Notes: generated from the sequence alone by a model not told the origin. A stretch of 64,000 nucleotides of DNA from Dermatophagoides farinae (GCF_024713945.1 NC_134677.1:558001-622000); one strand, 5' to 3'. Positions 21,406-35,509 are shown, counted from the stretch's first letter. Numbers and translations: made by a program.

Positions 21406-23989
21406 TTACAAATCTTCAAAAAAAGCTACCTTTGCTTTGGTTGTACCGGATAATGTTCGTTTTAATGTTGAATATTTACTTTCACCACGATTAACATTCT
21501 CTTCGTAAATTTTATCCAATGATGTAAGACGTTCTTCCACTTTCAATACTTGTATTTCGGTTTTTAAACCTTTTAATTGTTCTTGTAATTGTTTAGATTT
21601 TTTCAAATATTCAATACGTTCTTTTTCCACTTCGGATTCAATTTTTCCCATATCCAAATCAGTTAATTGATGAAAATCATGTGATTCAATGTCATCATTC
21701 TGTTCGTGTTGTTGTTCACCCGATTCAATTGACCATTCGTTATTATTATTCATGAATGATGAATGGTGATTGGCTAAATATTGATTATTATTATTATATT
21801 TCATAATGGTATCATTTGGATCTTCATAAATATGAGCCATATTATTATCATTATCAATATATGGACTTTTACCACTCAATTGTGATGTATTGGCCGATGT
21901 TGGGGATGTTGTTTTTAATGATGTCACATCGATAATGATTGGTGGTGGACTTGTTGCATTATTGTGATGAGAATTATCACCGACAATTGAACACCAAGAT
22001 TTTTTCGCACCATGATGATGATGATTATGATAATCTGTATTGGATAAATTGATACCAATACAATGATGACCATTACCATTATTCAATTCATTTAGACTAG
22101 TTGATCCAATCATTATACCTGGAATATCACAGCCATTGTTTGTCGTATGAATCAATGATAATGAATTATTATGAAGATTTGATTGTTGTTGTTGTTGTTG
22201 TTGTGGTGTTGGTAGTGGTGGCGATGTTGTTGTTGTATGTAAATGATGAGAATGATGATGACCAAGAAGAGGACCAGGTGTTGTTGGAGGTGGTGGTGGT
22301 GGTGTCATTGTTGTCGTTGTTTTTGTGGTGGAAGCAACAAGATTGTTTTGACTTAAATTATCATTTTGTTGTTGAAATTTATTCAACAAAATCAACAATT
22401 GTTTTGTCGATAATTTTGTACTATAAAGTTCTTCTTTCAATTGTTCAGTTTCTTTCACACGTCTATCGGTCTCTTCGGCCAATGTGGTGGCTAATAATTC
22501 AGCTTCATCAGCTTTTCTTTGTATCAGATGTTTTTCTTCTTCCGTTTTTATTGCCGTTATTTTAATACGTTGAATTTCTGCTTCAGCTTCCGCTGCTTTT
22601 TGTGATAATAACATTGCTTCCTCTTCGGCTACACGTGCTTTTTCTGCTAACAATTCAGCAGTTTCTTCACTTCTTCTCAATGCTTCCTGTACACCATGTG
22701 CTTCTTCTTGATATTGTAACAATCGTTGTTCTAATGTTGCTTTTTCTTTTTCCACTTCTTGTCGTAATTCTTTTTCACGTATGAAACGTGATCTTTCCAA
22801 TTGTCGACGTATTTTTTCTTCTTTTGCTTGTGCTTTCATTTGTTGTAATTCAATTGAATCAGGTTTTCGTCGCCGCATAAACAAATCATGATTGCCGATA
22901 CATAAATCTGTTGTTTGATAATCCAAAAAAAAAATCAGTTAATCGAATCAAATCAACCAATAAAAAAAAAACATACCTAAAATCAATTTATTTAATCGCG
23001 ATTTTGATGAATAAAAATGAGAACTCGAGGCATTCTTTTCAATTGGCCGAATGATAAATTTTCTATCATCATAACTAATGTTACGTATTTCACTCCATGA
23101 AAATGTGATTCTTGGCGATAATTTATTCTCCTTTTCGTAGATATTCAAACCAAGCGCCGTCACACCGAGCCATAGTTCACTTTCTTTTTTATTACTAATA
23201 AGAAAATAATTCACACCATACATTTCAAGATCTTGTGCAATTTTCAAATATTCCATTTCAGCTTCATCACGTGTCATACATTTATGATCTTCATACCATA
23301 TACGGATTTTATCTTGCCACATTCTTGGTGTCATTTGATATTGTTCCAATACACCACGTGGTAATAATTCTTCGACATCCACCAATTTATCCATATTATT
23401 AAATGTTTCATTATAATCACCATATTTTGCCTGTACAGCATATGATGCTAATAGGACACTAACTTCAGCTGGACAATGAATATCCATATTTAGAATACTT
23501 TGTTTGACTTGTAGAAAAAATAAATGCTGTGTCACTTCTTGTATTAATTCTTCGGCAACATCTTCGGGAAAAAATTTTGCCAAAAATAAAAATGACATTA
23601 CCGAATCGTTTATTGAACATTTTTTCATTTTACTATTCAATTGTTGTTGTTGCTGTTGTTGTGTTCGTTTCTGTATGGCAATATCTTGATCACAGATACG
23701 TTTGGTCATTTTAAGCCAACTAATAAAACCTTTTGAATCGATATATTGTAGCCCGAAATACCAGACTTCTCTTAGACCTATATATGTGAATTTCAAACGA
23801 TTAATGGCTGGTTATTCGTAACAAAAAAAAAATTCAATCAAACATACCGATGGCACGTGTAACAAGATCAAAAAGATCACGACCGGTTGCATTTCTATCA
23901 ATTTCAAATTCCAATTGTGCATCCATTGTATGCACCTGTATGGGTATTACTTTTTTTGTTTTGGAAAAATTTAAAAATTTGGCAAACAT
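21406..23989 (-). CDS. Mer: merlin (NF2), FERM-domain tumour suppressor
   Basis: Membrane-cytoskeleton linker acting upstream in Hippo growth control. Three minus-strand exons, 23848-23989, 22977-23777 and 21406-22907, with introns of 70 and 69 nt, give 814 residues (human 595). ATG at 23989 gives [13 protein letters not shown] then the FERM domain (about 18-320): [95 protein letters not shown], then [18 protein letters not shown] long alpha-helical coiled coil follows. The C-terminal tail ends VAFFEDL, matching merlin VAFFEEL and not the actin-binding end of ezrin/radixin/moesin. Extra length comes from a poly-Gln insert between FERM lobes F1 and F2 and about 220 residues of Pro/Thr/Gln/His/Asn-rich sequence before the C-terminal helix. 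The Ser518-type site is changed (see findings). It is head to head with AUP1. Confidence 0.95.
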
Positions 23990-24592
23990 TTTTGTTGGGA
24001 ATTTTTTTTTTGGTTTTTTTTCGTCGTCGTCTTCAAAATTGAAAATGAGAGATTACCAATTACCAATGGTTCATCAAGATGATCAAAAATTTGAATCATT
24101 GAATCGACAATTGTCGATGATTCACAATCACCAAATAAAATCACATCGATTAATTAATTAATTTTTTTCTTTTTTAATTTTATAAACATGCAACTAGTGG
24201 CAAGAATCCAAAACGAGCAAAAAATAACAAAAAAAAAATAAAAAATTTATTTCAATCTTTGTGGCACCATTATTGCCATCTATGAATATGATTCGGAAAC
24301 AAAACATCAAAAAAAATTTCCCGTTAAATTCGCCAGAAGAAACGAAAAGAAAGGTCGAAATTATTTCCAGAAAACGAACGCATCACACAACAAAATATGC
24401 CTGTTGTTGTTGTTGTTGTTTTGCGAATGATTTATATCGACGCGTTGATAAAAAAAAAAAAACAAAAACCATTTGCCATTTGTGACACATACATGTTCTG
24501 ATTCTTAGATATACGTCATTCGTCATTGTTTTTTTTATAACTGCAAAATCTAAATTATTCCAGAATCACGAATCCAAACAAACAAAAAAAAA
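23990..24592. promoter_or_regulatory. shared divergent upstream region of merlin and AUP1
   Basis: 603 bp separate the two start codons of head-to-head genes, so both promoters and 5' UTRs must lie here unless distant 5' exons exist. The sequence is AT-rich with A/T runs and a (GTT)n at about 24402-24419. No clear TATA box was singled out. A bidirectional promoter is inferred from spacing. Confidence 0.5.
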
Positions 24593-26205
24593 ATGTCTAC
24601 AAATCAAGAAAATTCATCACTCAACAATCAAAATAACTCGAAATATCCAATAGAAAAATTGTTCGATTTAAAAAGGTAAACAGCAATCGAATTTTTTTTG
24701 TTCTTTTTGAATTGAAAATTTGATTTTTTTCCCACGTTTTACAGAATCAAATCATCACATCTGTGGCTAACATTTTATTCACCATTGGGATTATGTTTAT
24801 TCATAATCAGATTTTTCATATTCCTATATGTTTTATTTGTATCATCCATTCTGCCTCATAGTTCAACAATGAGAAGGTGAGTTGGTTTTTTTTTTTTTTT
24901 TTTTGATTTTCGAATTTTAGAAAATACAATAACCATGTGGTTGTGTTTGATCGATTGTGTGAAATAATAAGCTTTGTTTTTAGATCATTATTTTTCATAC
25001 TCGGCATATCGATCACAGTGGATGAAGAATATTTTCGAAAATTAAAAGCCAAATTCTTGGTCGCAAATCATATTTCGGATTTGGATCCAGTTATTTTGAA
25101 TCTTTTAATGCCATGTGCCGCATACGTTAATAGCAGTAGCAGTAGAAGTAGTAGTGCAAATAATCAACCATGTTATATTAGTTGGCTTTGTCGGATATTA
25201 AAACGTGATGATGATGGTGGCGGTGATGGTGATAATAATGTTTATGAATTGTCAACAAAAAACATACCGATTGTTTGTTTTCCTGAACAATCCAAAACAA
25301 ATGGCCGTTTTGGTTTATTTAAATTTACATCATGCTTTTATCATCATGATTCATTGGTACATATGGTTTTTCTTCAAACAAAACGGCCATTTTTCAATGT
25401 TAGCATATCACCATTGGGTGGCCATTGGTTGGCCGATTTATTCTGGATTCTTTTTCTTCCTGTTACCATATTTAAAGTCAAGTAAGTAAAGTTATTCTGT
25501 GTGTGTGGGTGGGGAAAGAATCCATTTCAACTGTTTTTTTTTCATAGACATCTTGGTACATTGGAAAAAGAAGAAACGGAAACATTCGAACAATTCTTAC
25601 AACGTATCCAATCGGTGATGGCTACGAAAACCGGTTTACAAGCAACCGATTATTGTTTACATGATAAACGTGAATTTATTAAACGTTTATTAACGGAAGA
25701 AAATTTTAAAAGATCTTTATTATCAACAAAAAACAGTGCTGGTAATAATAATCGTCAAAAACAACAACAACAACAATCAACAAACAAGCAAAATGGATTG
25801 AAAATTGATGAATATTCACAAAAAGTTAAAGAAATTTTACCACAAGTTCCATTGAATGTGATAAAAGCGGATATTGCCATAACAAATAATATTGATGATA
25901 CTGTTGAACGTATACTGAATGGTGTGGTTAAATTTGAACCGGAACCACAACAACAACAACAACAATCATCATCATCGGTTAATGATCATTCTATCCAATC
26001 AACATTGAATACAAACATAAAAATATCGGCAATAGATAATAAAAATTTTGCTGCAAAAACATTTGGTAAAACATCGTCCGAACGTGTGTCATCATTTCAG
26101 GAACGTAAAGAACAAATGTATCGTATGGCACGTATACGTTATCTAAGGAAACGTGGCCTAGTTAATAATAGTAATTTATTGTTGCCGCAACAACAGCAAC
26201 AATGA
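24593..26205 (+). CDS. AUP1: AUP1 (ancient ubiquitous protein 1), lipid-droplet/ERAD adaptor
   Basis: Monotopic ER and lipid-droplet protein that recruits the ubiquitin-conjugating enzyme UBE2G2 and works in ER-associated degradation. Four exons, 24593-24675, 24745-24876, 24921-25481 and 25548-26205; introns 69, 44 and 66 nt, all phase 2. The product is 477 residues, nearly the same as human AUP1. Order of parts: an N-terminal hydrophobic hairpin (about 34-65, LWLTFYSPLGLCLFIIRFF), an acyltransferase-like domain with the NHxxxxD motif NHISDLD at 121-127 and FPEQSKTNGR at 192-201, a CUE ubiquitin-binding domain at about 347-385 (KVKEILPQVPLNVIKADIA), and the UBE2G2-binding G2BR helix at about 436-463 (SSFQERKEQMYRMARIRYLR). 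Poly-Gln patches separate the domains. An AATAAA lies at about 26301. Head to head with merlin. Confidence 0.95.
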
Positions 26206-29200
26206 AAAAAAAAATGGTATAACAACAAAAAAATCGATAATCGGTGGTGATTGATTTTTTTTTCTTCTTCTTATGCATACATAATAATTGATATATTTAC
26301 AATAAAAAAAAATATATTCGATGTGATTTAATTGATTGATTGATTGATTATCGTGTGTGTGTGTGTGTGAGAGAAACGAAAACAAAAACAAAAAGCAAAA
26401 ATAAAATTTGTTTTTGAGAATTTTTTTTTGTACGATAGATGGCGACAGCGTTGTCGATTTGTTTTGATTTTTCAAAAATTTTTTTTTTTTTGATGAAAAA
26501 ATAATTTTCATCCATACCAATAATTCATTATCATTGAATGAATAAAAAAATTCAATCGATAATAATCATCATCATCATCAATCATTAGTGGCTAATTTGG
26601 CAATTATTTTTTCATAATAATGAAATGGATGCATCATTTATAGAGAAAATGATCAGTGAAAAATAAAAATAATGATGATCAAAACAGAAAAGAATTCTCT
26701 ATTTCTTTCATTCAATTCAATTCATTCATATAAATTGAAAAATGGAATGAAATGAAGAAGAAATATAGGAAGTCAGCTTCACATGTTGTTTTTTTTTCTT
26801 CATTCATTCATTCATTCATTGTTTATCTAAGCCAATTATTTGAAAAAAATAATTAAACCGTTTACACACACACACACACACATCGATCGATCGTAATAAT
26901 CATCATCAAATATCGATGAATTTGATATTTAAAAATTTTCATGAACCAGATGATGTTGGCAGTTGGTTTTTGGTTTTTTTGGATATCAAAAAAAAATAAA
27001 TAAAAGGTGGAGCCATCCACCGGAGCATCTTGATCATCATCATTATTTTGTGCCAGTGAAAATAAAAAAAAATCGGTATATATATTGAACCAACATGAAT
27101 TCCAAACATTCTCACTTTTTTTTTATTTTCTGCTGTTGTTGTTGTTGTAATTTATTTTTCCGATCCTATAATATTATCATGTTTCGTTGTCGTCGTCGTC
27201 GTTATATATGATGATATTATGTAATGCCGTCACTCATACCCAATATACTATGCAGCTATACATTGTGGTTCAAAAAAGTAAAAAAAACGAAAAAGAAGAA
27301 GTAGAAGGAAGAAGAAGAAGAAGAAAATCTCTGATTACTTCCGAAACGACCATGAGTTTGTAGAGTTTGTTGCCCATCATCATCATCATCATCATCGTTG
27401 TCGTCGTTGTTGAGAGTTGTCATCACCATACCATTACTACTACTCTATATCCACTATGAAATACAGAATAAATGCCCATAAGAGAGAGATAGTGAGACAC
27501 TCACAAAGTTTTTGGAACATGAAAATCCACCAGAAAACGAAAAAAAACTTTCATTTCCCCATCTTTTTTTTCTGTTGTTGTTTGTTTGCCCATCCCTCAT
27601 TATTACCACCACCAAACACCAATGTTTCTTTCAAAATTTTTTTTTTCAATTCAAACACACATAGAACAACAACAAAAGAAAAAAATGTAAAGAAAGTTTT
27701 TCTTTTTTGGATGTGCTAAAACTAAATTCATTCTCATCATCACTGATGCTGCTGCCTGCTTGTGTACAAATTTTTCTCCTAAATGATGATGATGATGATG
27801 AAAATCTTTGATGAAAAACAAAACAAAATTGATCCACCACCAACTACTGAATACACATTACTTGATGGATCAAGATTTGGAGCAAAAAAAAATTCGGCCA
27901 AAGCTTTCGGGTTTTTTTTTTGGGTAAAATATGCCAAAATTGTCGAATTGTCGGTATCTTTTTTTTTTGCTTTTCAATGGCCAAATATCTACACAGTCCA
28001 TCACAAGCGTAAGCAGTAGATAAATTTTTTAAAGGAAAAGCACCATTGTCACACACACAAACACACACAAAAAGACATGTGAGATTTAATAGAGAAAAAA
28101 AACTGTCACACACACACACAAACTAAAACTCTCTGATGAGAATGATTGAGACCTAGATTTCAATGAAAAAAAAAAGAAAAAAAAATTCAAGTCTGGTTCG
28201 TTCGTTTTTCACGAAATACGAAACAATAGAGTTTACCCAAGAAAAAAAATTTTTTTCTTTTTCTTCAATCCAAACCTCTGAAACTTAATTTTTTTTCTTT
28301 TCTTTTGTACACATGAACATGGTGATGAGAACCAAAGATTTTCTTTTTCTTTCTGTTCCAGATTGTTGAATTTTCAGGTCCCTCGTTCTTTTTCACTACG
28401 TGTGTGTGTGTGTGTGTAGTGAAGTAGTTTCGTTTGAACGAAAAAAAAAATTTTCTTTTTTTTCCATAATTGGTGACATATGAGAGTGAAAAATTGATAT
28501 CGGTGGAATGGAATGAAATGAAAAAATTCGGCCCAGGTATGAGCGAAAGTTTTTGCCATTTCGGTTTTTTTTCAAAAAAAAAACACCCTGGTTTTTTCGA
28601 ACCAAATGTAAATTGAGATTTATCATTGAATAACGTGGACGATATTTCTTCTTCGTTTTTTTTTCGTTTTTTGACTATCGTAAATCGAATGATCGATTGA
28701 TTGATATAGTTTGTTGCTTACCTTGGTCGGTCGGTCGGTCCGGTCTACTGGTCTTGAGCAATGAAAATGGCAAAAAAAAGAAGATATGAAAATTTTGTTT
28801 CATTTCACTCTTTTTTTTACTTTAAATTCAGTTCACAGAGCGGTATTTAATTTATCTTTTGAAGTTTTTCTTCATTGATTATTGAAAATTTTTTTTGACG
28901 ACACCTGCATGTCAAGATAAATCGAATGTTCGCCAATCAATGATAATGATGATCGGTTGAAAAAATTTCCGATTAACGTTTTTTTTTTTATTCGTCATTC
29001 CTTATTGTCGGATCATTCATTCATCTGGGATCTGATTTGATCCCACTTGATCTAAAAAACCGGCAACAATTCAAACAAAAACCGAAACAAAAAAAAAAGA
29101 GAAAGAAATCCACATAATCACCATGCCGGTTTTTTTGTTTTGTTTTGTTTTGCAAACACAGAACTTTCGTCTATTTCGTAATTGATTTTTTTTGTTGTTG

Positions 29201-29440
29201 TTCTGGTCATCTAGATTAAGCTCTTGACATTTTTTGTTGTTGTTGTTGTCTTGTCTGTCTTTGGTGACATTTAAACACACACACACACACACACACACTG
29301 CTATTTCGGTGTGTGTGTCATAAAGATGAGCTGAACAAATTTTTTTCTGTCTGTTTATTTCTTTTTCTTACTTAAATTCTCAATGTCAACAATGTATATG
29401 GATTGATGTTTTGATCGACAACTGAACGGAAGTGATTTTT

Positions 29441-29471
<31 letters not shown>

Positions 29472-32400
29472 ATTCTGATTCTTGATTCGACTGGAATTGA
29501 TCGATGAAATAACATATTCGGTTGCTTTTAATTAAAATGCTTTTTTTTCTTTCTCCACTTCCTTATCATCATCATCATGTGTATGCTGTATGTGGATGGA
29601 GAAGTACTGATATCGGTTTTTTTTCCCATTTCGATTGGAAATTGAATTTTTTTTGCTTTTCATTCTTTTTTTCCCGGTATCTCAAAAAACAGAATTAGTG
29701 TGTGTGTGTTTGTGTGTATTTCCAATTGATGAATAGAAAAAGGAAAATATTTTGAATGGCCACACGAGCCATCATGGCACACGTCATCGTCATCATTTTT
29801 TTGGTTAGAGAATAGAGAATAATGAATTTGAACAAAAAAAAAATTCACTAAATGAAGCTGTATCATTCATTCAATAGAATCTTGGATCCAATGTATTTGT
29901 GAATGACTTTGATTTTCGTTTTTTTTCTATTACTACTACTACTACTGTTGGTCAAGTGAATGAAATACATTACACACACACATGGAAAGATCACGTGTGT
30001 ATATCTACTGGTTCAATAATAATGGAACATGTTCCAAAAAATTTTTTTTCAAGAGTCTGAAACTCTATTTGGAACTATAACAGTGAATGTGAGTGAATGA
30101 ATGAATAAAAGAATCACGGTAAGCAACTTTGTTGTCTGATCAGCAGACAACCAGTACTTCAAAATTCATTTTGCTAATTTTACTTTTTTTTCGTTCGTTT
30201 GTTAATAGGAACAAAAAAAACAAACTTTTTTTTTGTTCAATTCCTGAATTTTCTTTCTTCTTTGAATAGAATTTGTATGGGGTCTCTCGCTCTCTCTCTC
30301 TATAGTTTTTTTCTGGTCTGGTTTGGTCGTTGTTTGATTTGATGATGTTAAATCATCATCATCGAATGGATGATGATGATGATGATGATGACAAAACAGG
30401 AATTGGGTGACAAAAATGGATTGCACGTGGCTCCAGCAAAAAAAAAAATTTTTTTCTGGTTTTTAGGTTGGTCGGCAATGAGATAATGGAGACATCATCA
30501 TCAGCATCATGAGTTGCTCTGTATTTGATCGGTTTTTCGTTATATAATGAAGCTGAGTTTTCATATTCTCATCATCATCATCACCACCACACAGAATTTA
30601 ATTGACTAAATCATTCTCTTTCTCTCAAATTTTTCAAAGATTCTTTTATTTTTTTTTCCTGAAAAGTTTTTCTAACAAAAAAAAAAAAATTTTTTTTTGC
30701 CTACAAGGCATGAATGGAACAAGAAAAAAAATTCACAATAATCACTGGTGGTTTTTTTCGGGTTTTGCAAATGGGTGTCATTGACAGAATAATTCTGTGC
30801 TGCTGGTGGTGGTGGTGGCATACATTTTCAATGACAAACAACAAAAACCAATGATTATAAAGCTAATTAATTTGCATTTTTTTGTTTGTTTGTTTCCATC
30901 TGGAGAAAACAAATCATGAATCAATTTGTTTATACCAGATTTTTGTTTTTTAAAAAAAATTCTGTTCATGTGTCAGTATCATCATTATCATCATCATCAG
31001 TGTTTTATGGACAACGCGTGCCAAAATATGGTATGAATTTTTGTTGTTGTTTTTTTTATCTTTTTCGATTCAATTTTCAATGTTCATTCTCCACCCACCC
31101 ACACACACACAAACAATGTTGATGTCATGGTGTGTGTGTACATGAATCTAATCTAATGACTTTATGGCTCATTTGTATCACTATTTTTTTTTTTCATTTT
31201 GCACTCACTGGGCGATAATCGTAGTGTCGTAGTGGTGTGGTTTGTTGGTTGGTTGTTTACATTTGTTTGATGATGCTATTTTACAATATGATGATGATGG
31301 ACAACATCGGCAACAACAACAACAACAACAACTAGTGGAAATTGAAATCAATTTTAGTTTGAACATAATTAATTATCATCATCATCATCTGATTCAATTA
31401 ATTTTATTTGAATTAATTTTTTCTTCTTCATCTTGTTCAGCCATGATGATGTTTTTTGGCAAATTGATTCCATTGCTAATAAACAGATGATAGCGATGGT
31501 GGAAGAAATCCTGTGGTTCATTTTTTTTTTTTTGGCGTTTTTTGTTTACCCTGAATCCAAAAAATAAGTTTTATTGGCATCATCATACACAGAATGGTGA
31601 AACTTGGTGCAGAGAAAAAAAAATTCATCATTCATGGTTGGCGTTGGTGGTTGGAAAAGAAAAAAAATTCAATGATGATGATGATCAGTGTAGAAATAAA
31701 AAAAAAAACATCATCATCATCAGTGACATGGACGATTATTGCCATCATTAATGGTTTTTTTTTCACTCATTCACTCAGTGGAGCCCTATGGATTGATAAT
31801 CATTGATTGTCGTCGTTGTCGTTGTCGTATATATTTTTTTTTTAGCGATGTTTCGTAAATTCTGTATGTTTCTCTCTCTCATTCTTTCGTTTGGTGTGTG
31901 TGTGTGTGTGTGTCATTAATCATTTATTTTATTAAATTAAGTGCCATTATATACAATAGGGTTTTCTTTTTCTTCTTTTTCATAGAAATTCTGTCTCTCT
32001 CTCTTTTTGTGTATTAAATGAGTATAATTCGTTTGGTTTCATCGTCATCATCATCATCGTTGTTGTCGTATTCTGTTATAATAGATAAATAGAATTATTA
32101 TAGGAAGAATAATAAAGAATCGAAAATGAAAAACTACAACAATGATGATGATGATGACGAAGAAGAATAAAAAAGCCAAATTGTTGTCGTTGTTGTTGTT
32201 GTTGTTGTTCATTCTTGCTATATTGTTCATTCATTCATTCATTCATTTTTTTTTTTTTTTTTTTTGTTGGCCCCAAATGATGATGAACCAAATTCACACA
32301 CACACACACACACACACATACACAATACAAATGTATGAATGCAATGAATACAATTGTGTGTTTGTGTGTGATATAATAATAGAGATGATTACAAATTGCT

Positions 32401-32828
32401 TTTGTTGTTATTATTATTATTATATCCTGTCTCTTTCTCTCTCTCTAACTAACTCACTCAACTGAATGGTAAGTCGGTATGTGATGGGCATATGAATGTG
32501 GGTGTGTGTGTGTGTCATGATGATGATGATGATCATGATTTTTTTTTGGATTAACAAATCCTCTAAATATCAGAAACCTACCCAAATTATCATACAATTA
32601 TTAATTCGGGTGAAAATTATACAAATTTTTGAACTTGAAGATATCAATATTCAACGAAAAAAAAAAATTTTTTTCCACTGTCAATCGTCGATTATTATTA
32701 TTACTATTACCGTTATTATTATTATTGTTCAAGTGGTATATAACAATAGACTTTGGCCATAGCCAAAAAAAAAAAAACACAATAGAAAAAATTTGAATTG
32801 AAAATGAAAATGAAAATCTACTGCTCTA

Positions 32829-32829
<1 letters not shown>

Positions 32830-32871
<42 letters not shown>
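32830..32871. repeat. (AC)21 microsatellite
   Basis: An uninterrupted run of AC of about 42 nt, one of the longest dinucleotide repeats in the window. Confidence 0.92.
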
Positions 32872-32873
<2 letters not shown>

Positions 32874-33741
32874 GAATGAATGAATGTCACAAAAGTCTAG
32901 TTCTAGTCTGTATATGATGTGTATCAAAAGAAAAAAAAAATTTTCAAGAAAAAAACTCTTTAACACTATTTTTGTCTTTTGTTCGACAATGGACAAAAAC
33001 AACAACAACAACAACAAAACATAAAACGATTATCATTCATTTAATTAAATTATGGTTGTTGTTGTTGTTGTTGTTGTTATTGTCCAACTTGTTGTTGTTG
33101 TAGTTGTTGTTGTTATAATTATCCATATATTGTTTTGTTTCATTGAATTACGAATCTATTAAAAACGATATTGTGTGTGTGTGTGATGCAATTCATTCAT
33201 TTCATTGTTCACTTCACTTTACATTGTGTGTTTTTTCCTTATGGTGTGTATTGATTTCCATATACAATATATGGTCAAAAGTTTTTTTTTTTGTTTTTGT
33301 TTTAAATTTTGCTTTTGCTTTTGTTTTTTTGGTCAATGGCGGTTTTTTTCGGGCGCAATTAAATTGAAATTTTCGTCATGATCAAGTTTTTTTTTTCTCG
33401 CTACCTTCGAAAATGTTTGTGTGTGTGTATTGCAAGTTGCAAATGTATCGTTTTTTTTCCATGTTTGTCTCTCTTGTCATCGATGATGATGATGATGATG
33501 ATGATGATTAAACAAACACAACCAGCCATCAAGCACCCAAAATATCTATTAACACCAAATGTTGTTTGTTGTTGTTGTTGTTTGTTTGTTTGTTTGTTTA
33601 TCATTCGTTTTTTTTTCTCTCTATTTGCTTTTTTCATTCATTGGTTGTTGTATGTTTTCATATATACTACACTTATCAAATATTTAGATTGTGTACACAG
33701 TCAAAAAAAAAAAAAAAACACGACACACAGGAACTGAAAAT

Positions 33742-33767
33742 ACACACACACACACACACACACACAG
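33742..33767. repeat. (AC)n microsatellite
   Basis: Perfect dinucleotide repeat of about 26 nt within the gene desert. Confidence 0.88.
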
Positions 33768-35474
33768 ACATAGGCATTTTTATTCTTGTTATTTGACACT
33801 CGAATCATTCATTCATTCATTCATCCATCCATTGATAATGAAAACAAAGAGTAGAATTCTATTTATATTTTGCTGCTGCTGTTGTTGTTTATTATTTGTA
33901 AAATGACTATTTTTGTTGATGATTATGTAATGGTTGATTGATTGATTGATCGTTGATGATCCAGTAGTTGTTACAAAACAAAACAAAAAAAAAATTCTCT
34001 TGAGATAATGAGTTGGACATCATCATCATGTATTTGTAATATGCCCATTTGGGAATTTTTCAAATTTTTAATTTTCAACACATTACATTCTCTTGATGAT
34101 TATTATCACATTGTTTTATTGTGGTGTGAATATTTGGTTTTTGGGTTGAGATTTTTTTTTTCGTTTTTTTTTTGCTCACGAAAATATGGTTATGCAATAT
34201 TAGGAAAAAAAGCCGGATTTTCAGATTTAAGAGATCAGAGCGACAGACCAAGAGAGACAGAGATTTTATTTTTTTTTTCTTTGCGTTTCGTTTTTTTTTG
34301 TGTGTAAAATCCGATTATAATTTATTAATTGTCGATCAATCGATTTGTGTGTGTGTGTGTGATAAATCTCGTAATAATGAACCAACATAACAATGGCAAC
34401 AACAAATTCATTTCAACTCAATTCAAAATGTAAAAATGAATTTTTATCCACTAGTGTCACGTAATATCATTTTGTCATGTTTTCGGTGCTTTCCTTCTCT
34501 CTCTTGTTCCATGTGTGTTATTATTAAATCATTTTGGACAATGAAAACAGAAATGATAAAAGAAAACATGCGACATTCTCTATCTCTCTCCCTCTATGTG
34601 CAATTGCATGATAAATGTTGTCAATGTGAAACAAAACAAAAAAAAGGTAACTCACTCAATCATATGATGATGATGATGATACGAAAACAAAACAAAACGA
34701 AAAAAAAATTTATCTAGTCATTCAGATGCAATCGTAAACTTTTGTAAATCATTGCTGCTGCTGCTGCTGTTTCTGATTAATCAAGTCTCTCTCTGTCTCT
34801 GTCTGTCTCTCTCTCCAGTAAATTGCAACATAATATTAAAATCTATCCAAAAAGTTTTCTATTCAAAAAGAAAAGAAAAGGAAAAAAAAATTCTCATCGT
34901 TCATCTTTCATCGTTTGTTCGTTTTTATTTTTTTTCATATTGAAAATTTTCATTCATTCATTCATTCATTCAATTCATTTCATCACCAAGTGATTTACCG
35001 GATTTTTTTTTTGTAGGTGAATGAGAAAGAATCAGAATCAGAATCATAATAATAATCCGAAAAGAAGACTTAATTAAATAAGTTCCCTTTTTACACAACG
35101 ACCAACGCATTCTGTTTCATTTCATTCCATTCCATTCTATCATCATCATCATCATCAGTCTATCTATCTTGCTTGGGCACAATATGACGATATATTGTTA
35201 GCATTGGCGCTGTTGTGCAACAACAACAACAACAACAACAGCGACATTATGAATTGAATTGAATGCAAACACACAATCTGCGTGTGTGTGTGTGTGTGTG
35301 TTCATTCAATTAGAATTATATAATCCGCTTTTTTTCTGTCTATACGATGCTGTTTTGGGAATATGCTGTGTTGATGTTGTGTTCAATTTCTCTATCACTG
35401 TATGTGTGTGTGTGTGAGACTGGATTAATTTAATCAACAACGTGCGTTTCGTTTTTCATCGTTGGCACAATTCT

Positions 35475-35478
<4 letters not shown>

Positions 35479-35508
<30 letters not shown>
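35479..35508. repeat. T30 homopolymer
   Basis: A run of 30 consecutive T, about 150 bp before a longer T46 run. Confidence 0.9.

Positions 35509-35509
<1 letters not shown>

Larger units (their letters stand above)
26206..35478. other. gene desert, first part: microsatellite-rich, no gene recognised
   Basis: It starts with the AUP1 3' UTR (AATAAA near 26301). The remainder is a mosaic of T/A runs, (GAT)n, (CAA)n, (CA)n and (CT)n. Notable tracts: (GT)n near 26353-26368, (AC)n near 29275-29298, (CA)n at 32830-32871, (TTG)n near 33055-33078, (GAT)n near 33483-33509 and (AC)n at 33742-33767. Open frames are short and biased to Phe, Lys, His or Asn runs from the repeats. No tRNA or rRNA seen. Confidence 0.6.

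Noticed and set aside
32830-32871. Repeats that might suggest a CRISPR array
   Set aside because: Pure dinucleotide repeats without spacers, in a eukaryotic genome.
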